The notes under the pieces are model-generated. The model made no database searches and was not told the DNA's origin. It worked only from the letters and a program-made list of their open reading frames with translations. From Rhea pennata (Eukaryota; Chordata; Aves; Rheiformes; Rheidae): a stretch of 64,000 nt of DNA. This document shows positions 10,659 through 23,300 of this stretch, one piece after another; the first letter of the stretch is position 1, and each line of letters opens with the position of its first letter. The translations under genes were made by a program, and so were the position numbers. The stretch spans positions 889,501 to 953,500 of the forward strand of contig NC_084672.1 of NCBI RefSeq assembly GCF_028389875.1, read 5' to 3'.

Positions 10659-11925
10659 TTTTTCTCTTATATGTGTTTAAGATTACTTGCCACAACGTTA
10701 TTTCCAGCAGAATGCTGTTGTCTGAAGCAAACGGGATCCTGGGGTGATTCTGCATCTACAGACTCGTCAGTGTGGGCTGCATGTTTACTGCTTGTTACCA
10801 TCACCGCAGATACAGAGTCCGTGGCGCCTGTAGCTGCAAGAGAAGGGGAAGGGGAACTTGTGCACCTTGAGAGCCATCATCAGCCAGGAGCGGAGGGACC
10901 GTCCCCGCCTGTCGGAGGCACGTGCCCCCGCACACCGACGCGTCCGCCGTTGCAGGCCGCGCAGAGCTCGGACGCTGAGCGGCAGCCTGGGCGACGGCCC
11001 GGCGGCCACGCGCGCTGCATCCTCCCGTGTTTTTCTTTTCCGTCTTCCTCCTGCCCTTTCTGAAAATAAACTATCCATGGAGCTATGTTCTTCTAAGTCT
11101 AAGGAGGTAAATCCAGTGTGTTACCGCACGGCCTCATGTCTCCTCCAGAGTTACTTAATATTGTTTATATTGATAAGACCCTGGAAAATCAATGTGGTGA
11201 TAACATCCACTTGTTATTCACTAAATGGCATTTTCTCTGCAAAGCAGATCCCCTTTAGAGGCTAATGAATTTTAAGGGAAAAGGTGCTTTTCAAAAGACT
11301 TTACTCCTGGGAGAGGATGTGGGTATGTGCGTGGAAAGCTAACACAGGTTTCTTGGAACTGCAGTAGGAGTATTCTCTGGGTACTATGGTAGCTGTCCTG
11401 GGTAACGAATTAAATCTTCTTGTCCACGTCAGGAAACCCTTGGGGTTTTGTTTCTAGTTTGTTTGGATTTTTTTCTTTGTATAAAGTTATCCTTTAATTT
11501 AGACTCAATATGAGGTTCCCTTGTCCTTCCAGATTTCTGGATGCCATCTGAATTCAGAGATTGTGCCTAGCTGCAGAAAATAAAGTGTAGGTATTATGCA
11601 TAGAAAAAATAACTAATTCTCTTAAGAAAAAATATCGTAGCGGAAGCATATTTAGGAAAGCAATTCTTGTCTGTTTAAATGAGTTTCCAAAATGCAGGAG
11701 ATGCATTTATCTCTCCATTAACGCCCAGGGGACCCATGTGGGTACCTCCTTTCTACAGGAGCTGCCAGGCATCAGGGGAGCCCTGTGTATTGCTACACAA
11801 GGAGAATTTTTGAATCAGGAACTGATGAAGAATTAAGCGACGAAATGCCAACACAGTTTTATAGGAAATAGACCCTATCAAATAAACGTGATTCATACAA
11901 AGAAGCGCAGCTGTGCAGACATGCT
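10659..11925. other. Intergenic, no gene seen
   Basis: AT-rich apart from a small CpG-rich patch at about 10,880-11,020. Nothing codes convincingly and no transposon family was recognised. Confidence 0.55.
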
Positions 11926-13660
11926 ACAGTACGGGCTTTGCAAAGCACGTGAGCGGCCGCAGCACGACGCTCTCCTACGACGAGCCCCGCACCAAGGTCG
12001 CGCGCGGCTCTGCGGGGCCGGCCAGCCGGCAGCTCTGCCCGCGGGGCGCTGCCAGCGCTGCTGCTGGGATTTTCCACTGGCAAGCAGTTAGCAAATGCAG
12101 GATCACTGCGGGAGAAGCATACGGACGGTTAAGAGGAGGGTCGCTAAGGAGGACGAGCAGCTGGGCACGCCGCGCTCCGCTCCGCGCGGGCAGGGCGCGT
12201 TTCCCTCGGGTGCCTCCGGCTCGGCCGGCCCTCCCGGCAAGCGAAGCCTGCAACGAGAGGAGCGTGACAGCGCCTTTACCTGTGCAAAACGTTGTTTAGA
12301 CCAACAGCGAAAGCGTGCCTCTGGTTTTGGTGTTTGAATTTTAATAGAAATGGGCAGAAAAGAACGAGTAAAATCACTGACAGGTTGGCAGAAACACCCT
12401 AGGAAGAGCTCCAGGTCTCCAGCTCACGGAGAGCCCCGCGAGCTGGCTTCACCGCGGTCTATGAAGCTCTCGTGGTGAGGAAAGCCCCCGGCAGCTGGAG
12501 GTTCCTTCAGCCAACCCGGGGGGGCAGGGGACGCGCCGGGCTGGAAGCCGAAGCCAGACAAGCTGCGAGGAGGGACGAGGCCCCTCGCTCACTGCCGGGC
12601 TCGGGAGACGGGCTCGCGCACTCGCAGCACCCCGAACACCCGCTCGGCAGGACGGGGTTTACGGGACCAGGCGTTTCTACACAGGCTGCCCCCAGACGAG
12701 GCTCTCCTGCTTATTCGCCCCGTTCCCGAACCTGCCGCTATTTGGGACGACGGAGCAATGGCTTTCTAAACCCTGTTCTTCAAAAATCAGAAAGCAAATA
12801 CGAAAGCAAGAGGATTTAAAAAATGTGATGGAGGCCTTTGAAGCAGCCAGTAATTAACCTTGTTTTGACAATCTGGTTTCACGGCGCTCAGCCAAAGCAC
12901 TTCAGCAGAGGCACGTGCTGCCCGGCTTCGGCACAGCGCCCTTCCAGCAGGCAGGGAAGCGGCGCGCCGGACGCGCGCAGCCGGGCCTTAGCAGCGTGAC
13001 TCGCACGCAGCCCGTTCGGCTGCCACGACTGCCGCTGCCGCAGGCACGTTGGAAGGAGGCAGGGATGTACCCGCGGTGCTCTGTGACGGTGGGCACGGAG
13101 CGGTCCAGGAGGAGGGGGACGTGTCCTGGGTGCGCCTGCTCGCCTCCGGCCCGCCTGCGAGGGCAGCGGGGATGGAGCCCCAGCCCACCACCGCCCCCCG
13201 GCTGGAGCCTCGTGCGTGCCACGGCTTTTCACCGACTTCGAGGGGCAATGCTTTGCCGGGGACTTTATGGCTCCATCAGCCCAGGGAAGCCCAGCAGGTG
13301 CCAAGACGCACGGTGCATCCTGTCGCTCGCTGTGCCTCCAGCTAAAGGCACGTGCTGAGCAGAGGGGGGGCGGACAGACGGACAGGGCACTGCACCCCTG
13401 TGACAGTCCCGACGGGCAGGCCTGAGGGCTGGCAAAGCAGAAGGAGAGCGAGCAAGAGCTTAGAGAGGGCTTGGCCCCCACTACCAGCGTCGGCATCCTC
13501 CCGGCGCAAGCACGGCGTGCACGGTGCCCCGAGCCGTAAGGAGCCCCTGCCACCCGGGACCTCGCCCAACAGCCCCGCGGGGGATCCTGAGGCTCTAGTG
13601 TCCATGGCCAAGGGCGGCAGCCACAGCGGATGCAGCCAGGATCTGGAGAGCCAGGACCTA
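11926..13660. promoter_or_regulatory. Second CpG-rich stretch without an assigned gene
   Basis: CpG-dense segments at about 11,940-12,260, 12,420-12,740 and 12,880-13,620 lie 8-10 kb upstream of FRMD5. The open frames inside (for example 12,888-13,667 on the minus strand, 259 codons) are low-complexity Ala/Pro/Arg/Ser/Cys translations with no known domain. As with the 7.1-9.2 kb cluster, a non-coding RNA promoter or enhancer is possible but unproven. Confidence 0.4.
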
Positions 13661-14079
13661 CGGCCATGACCTCAGAAAGAGCCTTCAGGAAGGTGACTTA
13701 GTCGCTGTTAAGAGGCTGGAAGTTCAGCGCAGACAGCCTGGTGCGGGGCAGGCAGGGCCATGAGCACCGCGGCACGGAGACCCACCGGGCTCTCTCCTTT
13801 AGCACCAGAGACAGTGGCTGAGGCAGAGCCGCTCTTCTGCAGAGCCGTCTCAGAGACAGCACAAAGGTAGGCAGCTCTGACAAGCTGCAATTGCATGTTT
13901 GCACCTGCCAAACAGTTAGCTAAAATATGCCCCTACACAGTAAGGATGCAAGGCCAGGCTCGGCCTGCAGCGCATTCCTCGTCAACGGCACCTCCGAGAC
14001 GGGAGCAAAGGTGATGCAGCTTAGCCCTTAGAAAGGTCTCATTCAAAACAAAGGGCACTGAGAGACCAAGACAACTTCA

Positions 14080-14130
14080 TAAAAAAAAAAAAAAAAAAAA
14101 AAAAAGAAGAAGAAGAAGAAAAGAAAAGGA
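14080..14130. repeat. Poly(A) followed by (GAA)n
   Basis: About 26 A residues are followed by four to five GAA units and A/G-rich sequence. It may be a decayed poly(A) tail of a retroposed sequence, but no source transcript was recognised upstream, so it is recorded as simple repeat. Confidence 0.9.
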
Positions 14131-17100
14131 AAGATTTTCCAGCACGTGTTGTGAGCAAGGGGGGCTTCCAGTGAAGTCTGCAGGAGCTTTGTCCGTGGAT
14201 AGATGCCAGCCTGAGGCATGAAGTCAGCTGGAAATAGCATGGTTCTGGTGCTCTCTCAAAGCATCTGTGACAGGATTCTGATCTCAGACCTCACTTGCCA
14301 GGCTCACACCTCAGCATGCCACATGCCCATGGTTCCCACAGTCCAGGATGGACACGCCGGCCACAGCAGACATACTGCCAGATTCACCCTGCCCAGCAGA
14401 AACAGAGGTATAAGCAGGCACACCTCACAGACCAAGGCACTAGCAATATTTGAAAGAGCAGTCATCATCTTTCAGTGTAAGCAGAAATGGGAATACTCAC
14501 AACTATGGAGTGAAAAATCAGCTTAGTCAATAGCAACAGCAGCTCTGAACAGTGCAACAGCTTTTTACACAGCCCATTGCCATGGTACCTGTCAGCAGTT
14601 CATAGCTTTGTTTCACACATCCTACTGATCTGAAAGGATCTTTTTTAAGAAGTAGTATTTTTAAGCAATTAAGATAAATTAAGATAAATAAGCAGCTAAG
14701 AGCAATTAATATAAATGTCTTTTAGCCCCACCTTGGAACCTACAAACCCACTGAACTCAGTATTTGTTTGGTGGGTTATATTAACTCAATTTAATGTATT
14801 ACAGAATATAAACCCTGAGAAGTACTAACCAGCTGAACTAACCTAGCTGTTACCTAGCTATATTTTACTAATATTTAATCACAACATGAATGACTTTAAT
14901 AATGAATGGATCCCCCTAACTTGATTCCAATGAAGTTGGAGAGATTTGTAACAGCACCAGAATGAGTTTTTTACTCTTAGAACTTGAGGTTCATCATCAG
15001 GAAGGTATTTCACTGTGGTGCTTATGTATTCACATTTCCCTCTGGACTGGGAAGATCCTGTACTCTCCCACTAAGATCACAGGGAACCTTGAAGAGAGCT
15101 TACACTTAGGCCCGTAATTGTTTTCAGTCAGCTTCTGGTCCCCTTCTCATAGTTACTGCTTTTGCTAAGTCTTCCCCTGCACGTTCAAAGCCACTGGGTT
15201 CGAGCTGAGCTGTCTGCTTAGCTATGCACCGTGGGGATGCTCGATAAGCAGCACGTCTGTGCAAGTTCCCCAGGAGCTGAGAATCGGACATTCAGAGCTC
15301 TCTGCTGACCAAGAAGCCAGTAATGGTAGGCACATGCTTCAAGAAAGCCCACAGCCACTCCTGTCCCAGTATCTTTAAATACAACGTGTTGGCAATGGAA
15401 AAGATGAGGTTCCCATGGGAACAGAAAGTGCTGACATTTCTAAACTAAAAAAGGAAAGAAGCAGCAATGTATGTGCTTGGCAGGACTACATGGACATGGA
15501 TGTGTAGGTACATTTCCATTTTCCCTCTTCTGTGGCTGAAGATAAGATACCTTTAAAATAACTCAGGTTTTAGGACACTGGCATGGTTCATAGGTACTTT
15601 GCAAGCACAGTTTCTGTATCAATTTTTGGTGTTCTCAATCAGACCAGCTGCTCGGTAAATTGACTTTTATGCAGACAGTATTGTGCAGGCTTCACCTGTA
15701 ACTACACTAAAGGAGGCAACGCATCCATATAGAATCATACTAAGGCATTTATCTCTCTCATGCAAAATAATTGAGATAAATAAGACAAATTAAACTGATG
15801 TATTGTCGTTGAAGTTAAGTTGTTTGCAAGGGCAGTTAAAAATAAACTTGCAGCATAGTAATTAAGTGTCTTAGAGTTTCAGATGGGAAGATTTTTAGCT
15901 CGGAGAGATGTTTGTCTTTCTGTCAGATAAAAATGACATTAGAAACGGATGGTGAGTCAATGGTGATGCTGACGTTGGACACTCATTTCTCTCACAAACC
16001 AGCAGGATATTGCCCCAGATGGAGGTGTTCCCTAATGGACTCAGAAATGTGTATGTTACCCTAGCTATTCAGCACAGTACAAATAGCTTCATCATTTAAA
16101 AACCAATAACAGTTTTTGCAAGGTGAAGAGAAGAATTGGATGAGGAAGAAGTTGGATGCTAGTTTCTGCTGACGCTAATCCATAATCCAAGGCAAGGAAT
16201 TGAAGAGAGCATTGAAGATGTATGCAGCCAAGCAGAAGAGGGGTTTGAGGGTGCCCAGAAAGCATCCTGAGCACGGGAAGAGAAACAACAAGGAATTACC
16301 AAAGGCTTCTGTCAGCGTGAATAGAAATAACACAGTCACTAATATCATCACTTAGGAATGTCTAAAAAAGCCAGTTACTGTGATCGGGGTCAAATTTTAA
16401 AGCGAAAGTCGTGTTGCTGCTGCACTGGCAGGGTTTACGTGCAGGCTCCCACACTGAACAGCTGCTTTCAACATTTGAAAACCTGAACATTTGAAAAAGC
16501 TGCATCTGATTCCCCAGTGGCCAGAAAGGGATCTTCCCGTACAAGGCAAAGAAACCAACCTGACTAACATTTTTCTTCAGGACTCACAATACAGTTAAAG
16601 CAAAGGCACTGCCTGCTCTCTGGAGACAGAGGCTCAAAGCCAAGAGCATCCACAAGTTGAAAAGGATAAAAAGACTTGAGAAAATCACAGATTGGCTGGA
16701 AAGTAAACCCCCAAAATCCTACAAGAAATCTGTGGAAGCAGGGAGCTGAGCTGGGGTGAAGGAGTTAAGCCCTGGAGGGGACAACAAATGCAGAGAGACA
16801 TGGGCAGTGAGGAGGAAAATAAGCGAGGTAGCAAAACCCAGGGGCTTGGGTCACAAGGACTGCGAGCACAAACAACTCAAGTGACAGAAGAGATCAGCAG
16901 TTTAGAGCACGCTCTTTGCTAGTAAGAAATGGTTTGTGACTTGCCAAGCAACGCTGAACCTGGGAGCCATTCTGGCACGGGTGAGAGTGGCACAGCACCC
17001 ACGGGCACTTCTACGCGTGCCCAGATCTCCGAACCCCGCAGCTGAGCGCCCGCTGACGCAGCACCCCAGATCTAGCGGAATCGGGGTGCTTTACACAACC

Positions 17101-20100
17101 CCCACGGTTCGACCCGTACAGCAGGTGAGAGGAGTCGCTGTGAGAACACCCGAGTCAACCACCTGAGCGGGCACAGAGGGGATTTATCAGGGAACAAATC
17201 CTGCATCCCTGCTCGAGGCACCGGATGGCGTAACGGGGATGGATCGCGGGCCGTTCAAGAGCCTCTCCCGAGTGATCTTCATTATTTTCACTGCAGTAGG
17301 CTCATACCCAGGAAAGTCTCCAGCAGCAAAAGAAGGGGAAGAGGTGAGCGCCTGGAGCAGGTAGGTGCGAGCAACAGCAACGCGAGCACGTCATCCCTCG
17401 GGCAGAGTTCACACGTGTCGGAGCTCAGCACCCCCAGCAGGTACAGCCAGATCTCAGCACCTGCTGGTTCTCCAGCGAAAGGAGGGACTCACGATGCTGC
17501 AGGGACAGGGGGAGGCAAAGGGAACGTGCTCTAGCCATGCCTCAGAGCGGCACCTCCCTTGCCCCCGAGCTGTGCCGGAGGGCGAGGGCTGCCCTGTGCA
17601 GGCACAGCCCGGCCCCGCAGGGCTTCCCAGCTCCCGCAGAGCCACAAGTCCAGGGCGAGCACAAGACTAGAGGAGGAGCCTGTGGAACCGTGTCCAGCTG
17701 AATATATTAGTTGCTGCCCTAGTACCACGAGGGCTGCTGCTGCATGGCCCAGTACAGCTCCCCTGCCCTCCATTCTGCACTTTTGCCAGCACTGAGGCCA
17801 TTTGTGAAGTGTGGTATCAAGGCCAGGTGTAACCCCACACGCCAGGGCACATTCCTCCTCCCCCTGGCCCACCAGGTGCATGTTCTCTGGCACCGGGGGA
17901 GCTCTCGCTCCATCCCCACCGCCCCTTAGTCCTGGGGGAAGGAATCAAATCGCAGGGGCCTGGGGGAGGAGCGCGGCCGCTGGTGCGCAGGGAGGCAGAG
18001 CACAGATGGCCAGGCTCCCACCCAGCATCCCAAACGCTGCAGACATTTCACGACAAGCGCCTTGCGCACGTGTCTCCCCCGTGTCAGCAACAAGAAGAAA
18101 CACGTCCCTCCAGGAGCAGCTGCCAAGGGAAGCCCAGATGCAGCGTGCACACAGACCATTTCACCACGTCCATTGAGAAAGATTTTAAACTTTCCCAATT
18201 TCTATTGAGGAGAAATCATGAATTTTTAAGGAAATATTTGAACTCCTTTGCCAGCAAAGAGGGTTTCTCTCATCATGAAGAGAGCCCCACAGGCTGTGTA
18301 CCTCTGCAGCCACAGAGGTGAACACTTCCAGAAAGGTTTACTGAGGAAATACAGACCCATTTTCTTGCTGCCGGAGGAGGCACTTCAGGCAGGTTGCACA
18401 TGTGTTCCTTACCTCTGCAAGGCAGCAGAGCCACAGGAGCAAGCAGCTCTTTCTCTTCCGCACTACGAGAGGGTAGCCGGGGAGCTCTCCAGATCTGCAG
18501 CCGTCGCAGGTGCACCTCCACACCGGGCAGGAACTTTTCCTCACCTTTGCCTGAGCAGACAAGATGGTGCAGGCATGTGCCATCATAAATACATCAATTA
18601 AAACCTCTATAGAATAAACGTGCCTGATAAATCCCATCTGGAATCAGAGAGCAGCAAGGCTGAGCCTCTCTAGTGCTCTTCCTAGTCCTCAGGTGACAAC
18701 CTGGCCCTATGAAGTTAACGGAAGATTGCCACTAACTTCTGTGGGGCCAAAGTTTCACCTCAAAAGCCCAGCAGACTACAGCCTGAAGCACACATCCACC
18801 CAATTACAGGTCCCTTTCTCTCGCGTTGTATGTGACAACACGAATGCTCCCTCGGAGGGTTCAGGAATATTTCCATCTCTCTCCTGTGCTTGTTTCTTGC
18901 ATCTGTGCATTTTTTTTTCCTAAAGATGCCCCATCATGATATTGCTGTTTAGGAAGGCAGAATATTGTATTGAACAAACGGCTACCAAGGGAGTGGTTTC
19001 CCAAGCAACGGTAACCAGGTGAATGGAGCGCGTGTCCTCCGCGGGCTGAGCCTGCGCTGGCAGCCGGGCTGCGGGGAGCAGGTATTCGCGTTAGATCCGC
19101 GAGCTCCAGCGACCGGAGCAGGAGATGGTGGGGGTGCAAATTACTCATCCTGCTCACTAGTCTGTGGGTGGCATTTGACAACTTACTGCTGTCACGTAGG
19201 TCACTGCACCTCTAATTATAACAGGGCCACTTACAATAACTGTGCATTATTCAGCTCAAAGGAGAGACAGGCAGTTTTGTGTGTGCATGCTCCTCAATGC
19301 TGCAGAGCTTATTTTCTAAATCAGCTTATGCCATGCTCCCACCCTCCACATGCAGCCTGCTTTCCTAAGCCTGTGTCACTTCGTGACTGCTAAATGACGG
19401 CAGCAGCTTTATTGATGCCATGCAAAGCTACTCCTAAAATAAGCATCTGGGATAGGTGTGGACATCTCCTGACTCCAAGCAAAGGCAGGATGGCCCTCCA
19501 TGGCTTCAGGTAGGCAGAAGCATTCCTCCTCTTGATGGCAGAGTGCTGAATACTGGTACCTGCACTGAGGTCTGCAGACACATGCAGACCAAAAGACTTA
19601 TGTCCACCCTGAAAAGCACCTGCAGCATGGTGGCCTGTTCCCCAGGATGGACAAAACAGGGAGGACTTCCCAGTGGATGAAAAACCCGTTGGACATCTGG
19701 CTTCTCTGCAGCACTTGCACCAGCGCAGCATGAAATCAGACATGGTGACCTGTGTGCCAGGCAGCATCCCTCAGCTGGGAAGACTGTCTCATTGCAATGA
19801 CGGAGTACCATGCACTCCTGTCCATGCATGAGACACAGGTGACCTGTCCTTTTAAAAAGAGGGGAGTGGGACAGGGAACATTGCAGTTACAATATTTCAA
19901 GGTTTTCATTGTAATAAAGAACAGGAAAGGTAAATCACCTCCTGCCTCCAGGATTAAGTCCATTGCTGGTAGGACTCTGCTGAAATCCAGAGCAAGGAAC
20001 TACAGAACTGCCATTAACATTCTGAAATAATGTTCATTTAGCTTGGTTAACAGGTTCTGTGCAAAATCACCAGGCATTTGTACAGGCAGAGGTATTAAAC

Positions 20101-20316
20101 AGCATCCCTGTGTCCTCAGATCCTCATAATAACCACTGGTCATCCCATACACAGCAAAGCTATTTGTGGCTGCTTCCAGGAAGAGTTTGTGATAGTCCTA
20201 AAATGAGATACTATCAGGTGAGGTAATGTCTTTCCCCCATACACTTTTCACAGATAAGAGGACAAAAGCACATCCTGTGGCTCCTGCTGAGTCTCCCTAA
20301 ATGACCACAACGCAGT
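14131..20316. other. Intergenic, no gene seen
   Basis: Mostly AT-rich non-coding DNA with a CpG-richer patch at about 16,970-17,450. Open frames are below about 125 codons and show no domain or conserved signature. No tRNA, snRNA or microRNA hairpin was recognised. A short inverted repeat (GCACCCC and GGGGTGC, 15 bp apart) occurs near 17,060-17,090. Confidence 0.5.
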
Positions 20317-20360
20317 CAGAGCTGGCTTTAGGCATGGGTGAGGCAGGCAGTTGCCTAGAG
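20317..20360. mobile_element. Possible terminal piece of an ancient DNA transposon
   Basis: The sequence beginning CAGAGCTGGCTTTAGGCATG and ending GTTGCCTAGAG resembles the CAG-GCCGGCCTTAGGCA ... CAGTTGCCTAGGGCC ends seen on old non-autonomous DNA transposons of tetrapods. No matching inverted end was found nearby, so only one end, if any, is preserved. The assignment rests on recalled similarity alone. Confidence 0.3.
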
Positions 20361-23300
20361 TATCAGGACTCCAGAGCAGCAAAGCAAATGGCTGTCAGGG
20401 ACTTCCTGTCTAGTTTGCTTGTGCTGGAGGAGACTCGGATAAGTTACTCTGTCTTCATCCTTTCGATGCCAAAATTAATTCTGGTCCGTGCTGATGAGAA
20501 GCACTGCTTATTTCTGCACCTGGCAGTTACTGAATGCCCTGCTGATAATATCCCCAAAAGAAGAGTTCTTCGGCTGCTTCACTGTGTCACTCTCTCTTGT
20601 TAAACCAGTGGTCTGATCTGATTGATTGGCTTAGGCTATAACCCTCTTTTCTTTGCAGAAGAAGACAGAGAGCTGTCTTCTGCCTTTGCCTTCACAGCTT
20701 AGTGGCAGAGTTTCCATTCCGGGGTTAGAGAAGCAAATCCAGACCTTCCTCGGGAAGCGTAAGTGTTGAAGGAAGACAACCTGTTTTTAAAGACGCCGCT
20801 TTTAAGCAACAGGACTACAATGACTTGCTGACAGACTCTTTGCTTCTCATTGACGGTACTGGCTCTGCATTTCCTTGTTTGGGGACTGAAGTTACATGAG
20901 CCACTTAGCAGGGGACAATAGTGTTGTAATAGCTTTTTGTTTTGTATGTAGTTAAGAGCCAGTTCTGATCTGGGCTGTCCTGGGACCAGCCCGTTGGAGC
21001 CTGTCAGGAATCTGTTAGGAATTGCTCAACATTACTCAGTCCTAATCTGGGTGTGAATTTGGTTTGAAATTCCTGCTTCACCTCATTTCAAATTGCTCTT
21101 GCAGATGGTGAGGGAGTAACCCCCAGTGTCACCTCCTTCGGTGTCAGGGAAAGAAAAGAGACAGGTCATTTGTATTCATGAGGCTACATCAAGAGCTCTA
21201 TTAACGTTAAAAGGGTAGTGCCAACCCTTAGAAAAAAATACAATCTCACACCCATAATGTGCTACTGCAATAATGCTGAACATGGTGAAAATGAGAACAG
21301 ACCCTTCTGTTGAGATACCAGTTTGGTGCAGCAGTTGCAACTAGATGGAGCTGAGAAAGTGATGGTTTAAACTAAGGATTAGAACGGGTTTCCTGTAGGG
21401 AAATTAGGTATGGAACAAAGCAATACAAATGGGTTCAGTAACACATTGCAGCATATAATGCAAAAAACAAATTTACCTTAGTAGAAGTCTTTTCCATCTC
21501 TCCTTTGTTTCTTATCGCACAGCATTATTCAAATCTAGAAAGAAAATTCCTTCTCAGACAAATGTGGATTATAGTTTTGTAAAAAAAGAGCAAATAATAT
21601 TTGGCTGTGTGCACATGCCAAAGCTTCACCCAGGTCTCCAAATTCCAGCCACTATTAGATTGATTCTTTTTCTTAGGAACTACCTTTTGTCTCAAGGTAT
21701 CTGTCTCAACCTATCTGTTTCCACCTCAATAACTGCCCACTGAGATTTAAGACTTAGTTGTCTCTGCACAGGGGTGCACAAGTGACAGAAGCCTTGTCAA
21801 AAGAGAATAAACATTCATAAAACAACAGCTATTGTATGGAGATTTTTATAACTCCAAAATATTCCAGTGGATATTCAGGGGTTACAAAAAATCTCTATAC
21901 AACATGTCCTTGAACTGCCACCATGCCAAGCTAGATTCTGGCAATTCTCAGCTCAAAATTTCTAACCCCAAAGAAGAAGCTTATTGGGCAGCTACTTGGC
22001 TGCTTGGGTATCTGTACTTCATCATAAGGACAGACTCCTCCCGACAGAGTTTGAACTGAAGATAACTAGTGCACTGAATGGGGTTTAAAAACAAAACAAA
22101 ACTCCAAAAGGCTCATTGTAATGGAAGGTTTTTCCTCTTGGCCAAACTTTTTTGAATCTAAAAGGGAGCTGTTAGCATAAGTCATAACTGTAATAGCTGA
22201 CCATCCCTACTTGCTCCTAATAGGATAAATAGGCAATAAAGTGACAAATGGAGCCTGCTTGAGCTCTTGACATTCTTCTCGCGATTTACATGTTCAAGCA
22301 ATTGCTTCTGCTTAATGAACAGACCCACATGTTAACATTAAAGACAGCAGACAACCATGGCTATTAGCATATGCCTCAGAAGCACCTTTACTGCTGTCCA
22401 AAATTCGATGATTATTAGCATGGCATTGGCATGCTACACTTCTCTCAGTCTCTGGTAAGCATCTCTTCAAGGGGTTCCCTACAGAACTGTGAAAACATGT
22501 AGGGGGCTGACAGCAATTCTGTTAAAATAAACAAAATAGAGAAGAAAGGATCCCAGGAGAACGGGTTTGTTATCTCAAGATGGAGGATTTTGGTAACTGT
22601 AGAGTTCAAAATGAGTGAAAAAAAGGAAGTAGTTTAGGTTCTCACGTAGCCTAACTGTTTTGGTAGTTTGAAAATAAGTTTGTTAAGACATAGAACATTT
22701 TATGATGATTTTTAGCATGCAGTCAGTTGTCCACATGTGTAATTCTCTGACAGACCCCAGAAGCACTTTTAGAATCAATACAGTCTCCTACGGAAGTAAT
22801 CAGTCTTTTAAAATTGTGTAATTTAGTGTTGACATTATACATGATGTTTGTTCCAACACTCTTGTTAGACTTCATTGAGTAAACAACATACATTTTAAAA
22901 AAGATTAAATATGGTTTGTGATGGGCAGCAGGGAAGGATGAACGAGGGAGACAGGACACTTGCAACGGTTGTTCTCTCCATGAAAACACACTCGTACTAA
23001 TGGGGCCTCCTGCTCCTTCCCAGTCCACTGGTGTTTATTTGCCTGTGCTTTCTATCAACGAAGATTCATAACTCTAAGTCCAAACGGCCTTCATCAAACC
23101 CACAACTTCTCTCTTTTGGTCTCAAAGAAGCACCCATTAGTTGTCACCAGTAACACAGCTTGCATCCTTCTCACGAGTGAGCCACACCAGAACTTGGACA
23201 CACACTCCAGCAGATCCTCATAGACACCCAACAGTGCTGTCGGGTTTTCTGGTGTTGGGTTTTCCTGCTCACCAGTGGCAGAACTCAAGCAGGGTGTTCA

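Noticed and set aside
10041..11063. 340-codon plus-strand frame and Cys/His-rich minus-strand frames
   Set aside because: Their bulk is the translated 13-bp minisatellite; no domain outside it and no plausible exon structure.
12888..13667. 259-codon minus-strand frame
   Set aside because: Low-complexity, overlapped by comparable frames on the other strand, no family signature.
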